Part shown: positions 6,194 through 9,074 of the stretch, piece by piece
Layout of the letters: each line of letters begins with the position of its first letter
Numbering within the stretch: the first letter of the stretch is position 1
DNA from: Dehalococcoidia bacterium
Lineage (GTDB): Bacteria; Chloroflexota; Dehalococcoidia; UBA2985
Assembly (NCBI GenBank): GCA_030740415.1
Contig: JASLXI010000015.1
Span: 1 to 9,074 of the forward strand
Length of the DNA: 9,074 nucleotides
Direction: 5' to 3'
Made by a program: the position numbers and the translations under genes
Notes under the pieces: model-generated
Seen by the model: the letters and a program-made list of their open reading frames with translations, nothing else
Databases searched by the model: none
Told to the model about the DNA's origin: nothing

Positions 6194-7716
6194 CTATACT
6201 CCGTGGCTTTGAGTTTGGGCGTGCTGTCCCCTTCTTGGCCGCTATGATAGAGATGCTATGGATTTACCCCTGGTTTGTCTGGGCTGGCGAGTTGAAGGTG
6301 TTGGGGTGGATCGAGCCACCTCTAACCTTGGGAAGTGCCGTGGTGCTGTTGGTGATCGCACAGTTATTATCACACCATACCCTCCTCAAGAACTGGGCAC
6401 TGAGCCTTCTCTATCTAGCAGTGCTTCCAGCCCTGGCACTTCTGCTGGCGGTAGTGGTCCGGCTTGACATGGGCGGAGGATACGCCCTCTGGGACCTTGA
6501 CTGGATACAGTACGCACTGGAAAACCAAACTCTCATCTATGGTGGACTTACCTTGGGAGCAATTCTTCTCTGGCGTGGTATCTCTGCTGGTCGGGGTAGC
6601 CCTTCCTTCGACGACCTATATCGCAAATTTCTGGTGGGATTGACAGCCCTGGTCTTACTGCTGGTTGTGCAAAGCTCCATCATTCAACTCAACTCTTCCT
6701 CCGACGGAAGCACCGGCGAAATAGTGGCGTCGACCGGCTTCTACGTTCTTGGATTCTTTGCCATGGGGCTTCTGTCACTGGGTCTCATCAATTTGCAATC
6801 AACCCGAGAAGAGATGCTTCGCCGGGAAGAATCATTTAGCGCGCCTGACCAGCGCTGGTTCTCCATGCTGCTGGGGGTCGTCATCGTCATTCTCGCCGGG
6901 CCTCTGATCACTGCCAGTGCCTTTTCCTTCAACCTGGCAACTTCGCTGCTCCGTACCGTGGGAGCGTTGGCTGGCTGGTTGCTTACCGCTTTCATATACA
7001 TTGTGGCATTGCCCGTGGGAGTTGCGGCTGCGGGGGTGATATACGTATTGCGCTTTTTAACAAGCCTCGTAGGACAGGGGGAACCGCTAGGGGCCTTCAG
7101 CCCTCCCAATCCCGAAGAGGTGCGAAGGGTGATGGAAGGGCAGGATGTAGGCGGTATTCCTCCCGAGGCCCTGCTGATCTTTAGGTGGGGGCTGGGTGTA
7201 CTGGTGGTACTTCTGGTCGTGCTCATCCTGGGCCGTGCCCTGCGCCAACACTGGAGAGCCAGAGAGGAGGAGAGTGTTGAGGAAGTCAGCGAGTCGTTGT
7301 GGTCATGGGAGGGGTTCAAGTCGGACCTTCGGTCATTCTTATCCAGACTATTTGGCAGATTCGAAAGGAAGAAGGGCGTAACGCCAGTTGCCGTTCCTTT
7401 ACAGGTAGCGCTAGACGCGGACGAGGCCACAGACCGTGAGTACACGGTTCGAGAAATATACCAGGGACTGCTGAGGGAAGGCAGAAGGGCAGGCCTCCCC
7501 CGTCGGCACCCAGAGACGCCATATGAGTATCAAGAGAGGCTTAAAACCGGTTTCTCTCCAGGAATTTCCGAGATTCAGGCCATTACCGAGGCATACACGG
7601 CACAGCGGTATGGACTGGTGGACGCCTCCCTTGAACACCAAGGGGTGCTGAACCAACTCTGGCGTCGCCTCCTCAGCGTCCTTCGGAGCGTCCCAACCGA
7701 GACCAACCAGGGGTGA
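6190..7716 (+). CDS. Multi-pass membrane protein with C-terminal DUF4129 domain, no transglutaminase core
   Basis: This is an integral membrane protein of 508 residues. Hydrophobic segments lie near 15-31, 44-61, 70-90, 115-129, 146-162, 182-200, 225-243, 255-287 and 331-349, followed by a charged cytosolic tail. The tail carries a DUF4129-like domain (about 417-476: YTVREIYQGLLREGRRAGLP, then ETPYEYQERL, then ITEAYTAQRYG). In TgpA-like proteins of MoxR-DUF58 operons a transglutaminase domain normally sits between the membrane part and DUF4129. Here the only sizeable soluble loop before the last helix (about 290-330) is around 40 residues, too short for that fold, and no Cys-His-Asp pattern is visible. 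The start at GTG 6190 overlaps the DUF58 stop by four bases and has a strong ribosome site. The role is inferred as a membrane partner of the MoxR/DUF58 pair; its activity is unknown. Confidence 0.82.
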   Translation: MTILRGFEFGRAVPFLAAMIEMLWIYPWFVWAGELKVLGWIEPPLTLGSAVVLLVIAQLLSHHTLLKNWALSLLYLAVLPALALLLAVVVRLDMGGGYALWDLDWIQYALENQTLIYGGLTLGAILLWRGISAGRGSPSFDDLYRKFLVGLTALVLLLVVQSSIIQLNSSSDGSTGEIVASTGFYVLGFFAMGLLSLGLINLQSTREEMLRREESFSAPDQRWFSMLLGVVIVILAGPLITASAFSFNLATSLLRTVGALAGWLLTAFIYIVALPVGVAAAGVIYVLRFLTSLVGQGEPLGAFSPPNPEEVRRVMEGQDVGGIPPEALLIFRWGLGVLVVLLVVLILGRALRQHWRAREEESVEEVSESLWSWEGFKSDLRSFLSRLFGRFERKKGVTPVAVPLQVALDADEATDREYTVREIYQGLLREGRRAGLPRRHPETPYEYQERLKTGFSPGISEIQAITEAYTAQRYGLVDASLEHQGVLNQLWRRLLSVLRSVPTETNQG

Positions 7717-7756
7717 ACCCAGCAAACGTTATTCAAGTAGGACTCATTATCCGCGG

Positions 7757-8650
7757 CTACGTCCATTCTGAGTAGTTTCGGGTAGATGGCCCTGATGGCG
7801 AGTGCTCGGTCAACCGATCGCTAAGCTCCCATAGCAGGCTAGCCATACAGATGTCATATGACGCTGGCGAAGAGTTGGTTTCTGCCTCGTCGACGAAATA
7901 CTTGCCTGTGATGCCGGCGACATCTTCAGCGGTAGCCAGGTAGACCAGCGTCCTGCTGCCCTGGACCACCTTTCGCCCTGCAATTGCCAGCGCTGAGCGA
8001 AGTATGGGCCTAGATATCCATCCAAGAGGCATCTTACCGTTTGATGCTAGGTTTGTTGCCACCAGACCAGGGTGGATGGCATTCACTGTCACGCCAGAGC
8101 TTTCAAGACGACTTGCCAGTTCATAGGTGAACAGCAGATTAGCGAGTTTGGACCGACCATATGCTTGAAGTGCTCGGTACCTCTTCGGATTCTGAACATC
8201 ATCAAGATCTAGTTCTACACCGGCATGTGCCACTGAGGACACATTAATGATTCGGGATGGAGTGCTTGATCGGAGGATATCCGTGAGAAGATTCGTAAGT
8301 AGAAAATAGCTAAGGTGGTTCACAGCGAATGTCAACTCTATGCCATCGGGGCTTGACTGACGTGTCCAGGCAATGGTGCCGGCATTGTTAATCAGCACGT
8401 CGAGACGTGAGTATTTGCCCAAGAATTGCCGGGCCAATGCTAGTATGTCATCTTGAGAGGAAAGGTCTGCCACCAGGTAGTCCACAGATCGGTTTCCGGT
8501 CGTTCTAACGATATTCTCTGCGGTGGCCGCACATTTCTTCTTGTCTCTGCCGACCAACACCACGGTATTCTCTAGCCTGGCCAATTCGTAGGCCGTGGAA
8601 CGACCTATGCCGGACGTGGCTCCTGTGATGAGACATACCCTTTCATGCAT
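7757..8650 (-). CDS. Short-chain dehydrogenase/reductase, retinol dehydrogenase-like
   Basis: This is a classical NAD(P)-dependent oxidoreductase of 297 residues with a Rossmann fold. Motifs are the cofactor loop TGATSGIG (9-16), R35 after the second strand (VLVGRDKK, suggesting NADP preference), AD-L (61-63), NNAG (88-91), N111, the catalytic serine in INVSS (138-139) and YGRSK (Y164, K168), then HPGLVATNL (193-201). The insertion between the serine and tyrosine (ELDLDDVQNPKRYRALQAY) is typical of the retinol dehydrogenase/WWOX-like group; the true substrate cannot be told. ATG 8650 is chosen because it places the family's N terminus directly before the cofactor loop. The upstream GTG at 8701 would add 17 polar residues. 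Neither has a ribosome site, and AATAAT (minus strand, 8663-8658) lies seven bases before the ATG, so a leaderless message is possible. It is convergent with the MoxR operon, 40 bases from its end. Confidence 0.87.
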   Translation of the reverse strand: MHERVCLITGATSGIGRSTAYELARLENTVVLVGRDKKKCAATAENIVRTTGNRSVDYLVADLSSQDDILALARQFLGKYSRLDVLINNAGTIAWTRQSSPDGIELTFAVNHLSYFLLTNLLTDILRSSTPSRIINVSSVAHAGVELDLDDVQNPKRYRALQAYGRSKLANLLFTYELASRLESSGVTVNAIHPGLVATNLASNGKMPLGWISRPILRSALAIAGRKVVQGSRTLVYLATAEDVAGITGKYFVDEAETNSSPASYDICMASLLWELSDRLTEHSPSGPSTRNYSEWT

Positions 8651-8723
8651 TGCACTAATTATTGGCGATGTGCGTTGGGTCTCACGTGATTGGCGTTGCA
8701 CGAGAACTCGGTCAGACCAGCCT

Positions 8724-8748
8724 CTACACCCTCACAGTGTAGTACAAT
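8724..8748 (+). promoter_or_regulatory. Inverted repeat abutting a -10-like box upstream of the luciferase-like gene
   Basis: CTACAC (8724-8729) and GTGTAG (8737-8742) form an inverted repeat with a seven-base spacer, immediately followed by TACAAT (8743-8748), 5 of 6 to a -10 box. No good -35 hexamer lies at the right distance, so the repeat may be the site of a regulator. It sits between divergent genes and could act on both. Confidence 0.4.
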
Positions 8749-8819
8749 GCTGATGCTATGGACAGCTGTTATCGGCTTGCCGGGGACCACGGCAGAGTAG
8801 ATATAGACCGGAATATCTC

Positions 8820-9074
8820 ATGAAAGTGGGCGTTAATCTGCTCAACTTTGGCCCTGGAGTCAGCCCTGAAACACTCCGGCGCTGGACTGAATTCGCTGAA
8901 GCAAGGGGCTTCCACTTCGTGATGATATCCGATCACGTTGCAGTAACCCCAGATGTCCAGACTAGATACCCGGCTCCCTTCTATGATCCATTCATTAGCC
9001 TATCCTGGCTGGCTGGCATCACTAGCGGGATAGAAATTGGGACCAGTGCCATAGTGATTCCGTATCGCAGCCCA
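8820..9074 (+). CDS. Luciferase-like F420-dependent oxidoreductase (3' truncated by window edge)
   Basis: The frame is open from ATG 8820 to the right edge, 85 codons. The translation is typical of the N terminus of the luciferase-like monooxygenase (LLM) superfamily, a TIM barrel using F420 or FMN. The first strand is MKVGVNLLNFG. It is followed by TLRRWTEFAEARGFHFV, the conserved 'SDHV' (D and H line the cofactor pocket in this family), YPAPFYDPFISLSWLAGIT, and IEIGTSAIVIPYRSP. The last stretch and the 'DHV...PFYDPF' spacing resemble the Rv2161c-type F420 group of mycobacteria. The cofactor and substrate remain unproven because the rest is missing. A weak GGA lies seven bases before the ATG. 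It is divergent from the SDR gene, with which it shares a 169-base intergenic region. Confidence 0.85.
   Translation, partial: MKVGVNLLNFGPGVSPETLRRWTEFAEARGFHFVMISDHVAVTPDVQTRYPAPFYDPFISLSWLAGITSGIEIGTSAIVIPYRSP

Noticed and set aside
6741..7445. 234-codon minus-strand frame opposite the DUF4129 gene
   Set aside because: The S/T/P/R-rich translation is typical of antisense reading of hydrophobic coding sequence; the plus frame has operon context and a recognisable domain.
8651..8701. GTG 8701 as the SDR start
   Set aside because: It adds 17 polar residues before the usual SDR N terminus and has no ribosome site; ATG 8650 fits the family better.

Overview
The window reads as a mid-GC bacterial chromosome segment carrying ordinary metabolic and membrane-associated genes. 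There are no RNA genes, CRISPR arrays or insertion sequences that I can see. The mix suggests a heterotroph from a lineage rich in acyl-CoA and F420/flavin chemistry: an MFS carboxylate-type transporter, a DUF35 + thiolase-fold pair, a classical SDR, an F420-type luciferase-like oxidoreductase and a MoxR-DUF58-DUF4129 operon. Chloroflexota (Dehalococcoidia/SAR202-like) is my best guess and Actinobacteriota is possible. This is inference from gene content and protein style, not a phylogeny.

Layout. (1) Positions 2-1072 hold the 3' part of an MFS transporter gene whose start lies off the left edge. (2) Positions 1073-1463 are non-coding and unusually rich in inverted repeats. They end in a strong promoter whose -35 box lies inside a perfect 11+3+11 palindrome. 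(3) Positions 1464-3251 hold a two-gene operon: a small DUF35 zinc-ribbon/OB-fold protein and a thiolase-fold partner that lacks two of the standard thiolase catalytic residues. A hairpin follows it. (4) Positions 3252-3959 are about 700 bases with no convincing gene. (5) Positions 3960-7716 hold a tight three-gene operon: a MoxR-type AAA+ ATPase, a DUF58 membrane protein 2 bases later, and a multi-pass DUF4129 protein whose GTG start overlaps the DUF58 stop by four bases. (6) Positions 7757-8650 hold a short-chain dehydrogenase on the minus strand, convergent with the MoxR operon. (7) Positions 8651-8819 are a divergent regulatory region with an inverted repeat abutting a -10-like box. (8) From 8820 to the right edge is the N-terminal part of a luciferase-like F420-dependent oxidoreductase.

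How they may work together. The DUF35 and thiolase-fold proteins very likely form one complex acting on an acyl-CoA (thiolysis, or retro-aldol cleavage as in steroid side-chain removal). The palindrome over their promoter suggests control by a dimeric repressor. The MoxR, DUF58 and DUF4129 proteins are likely an envelope-associated chaperone/assembly system. The transglutaminase part usual in related operons is not seen here. The SDR and luciferase-like genes share a divergent intergenic region and may be co-controlled. I see no clearly novel system. The most notable points are the promoter palindrome, the atypical thiolase active site and the transglutaminase-less operon.
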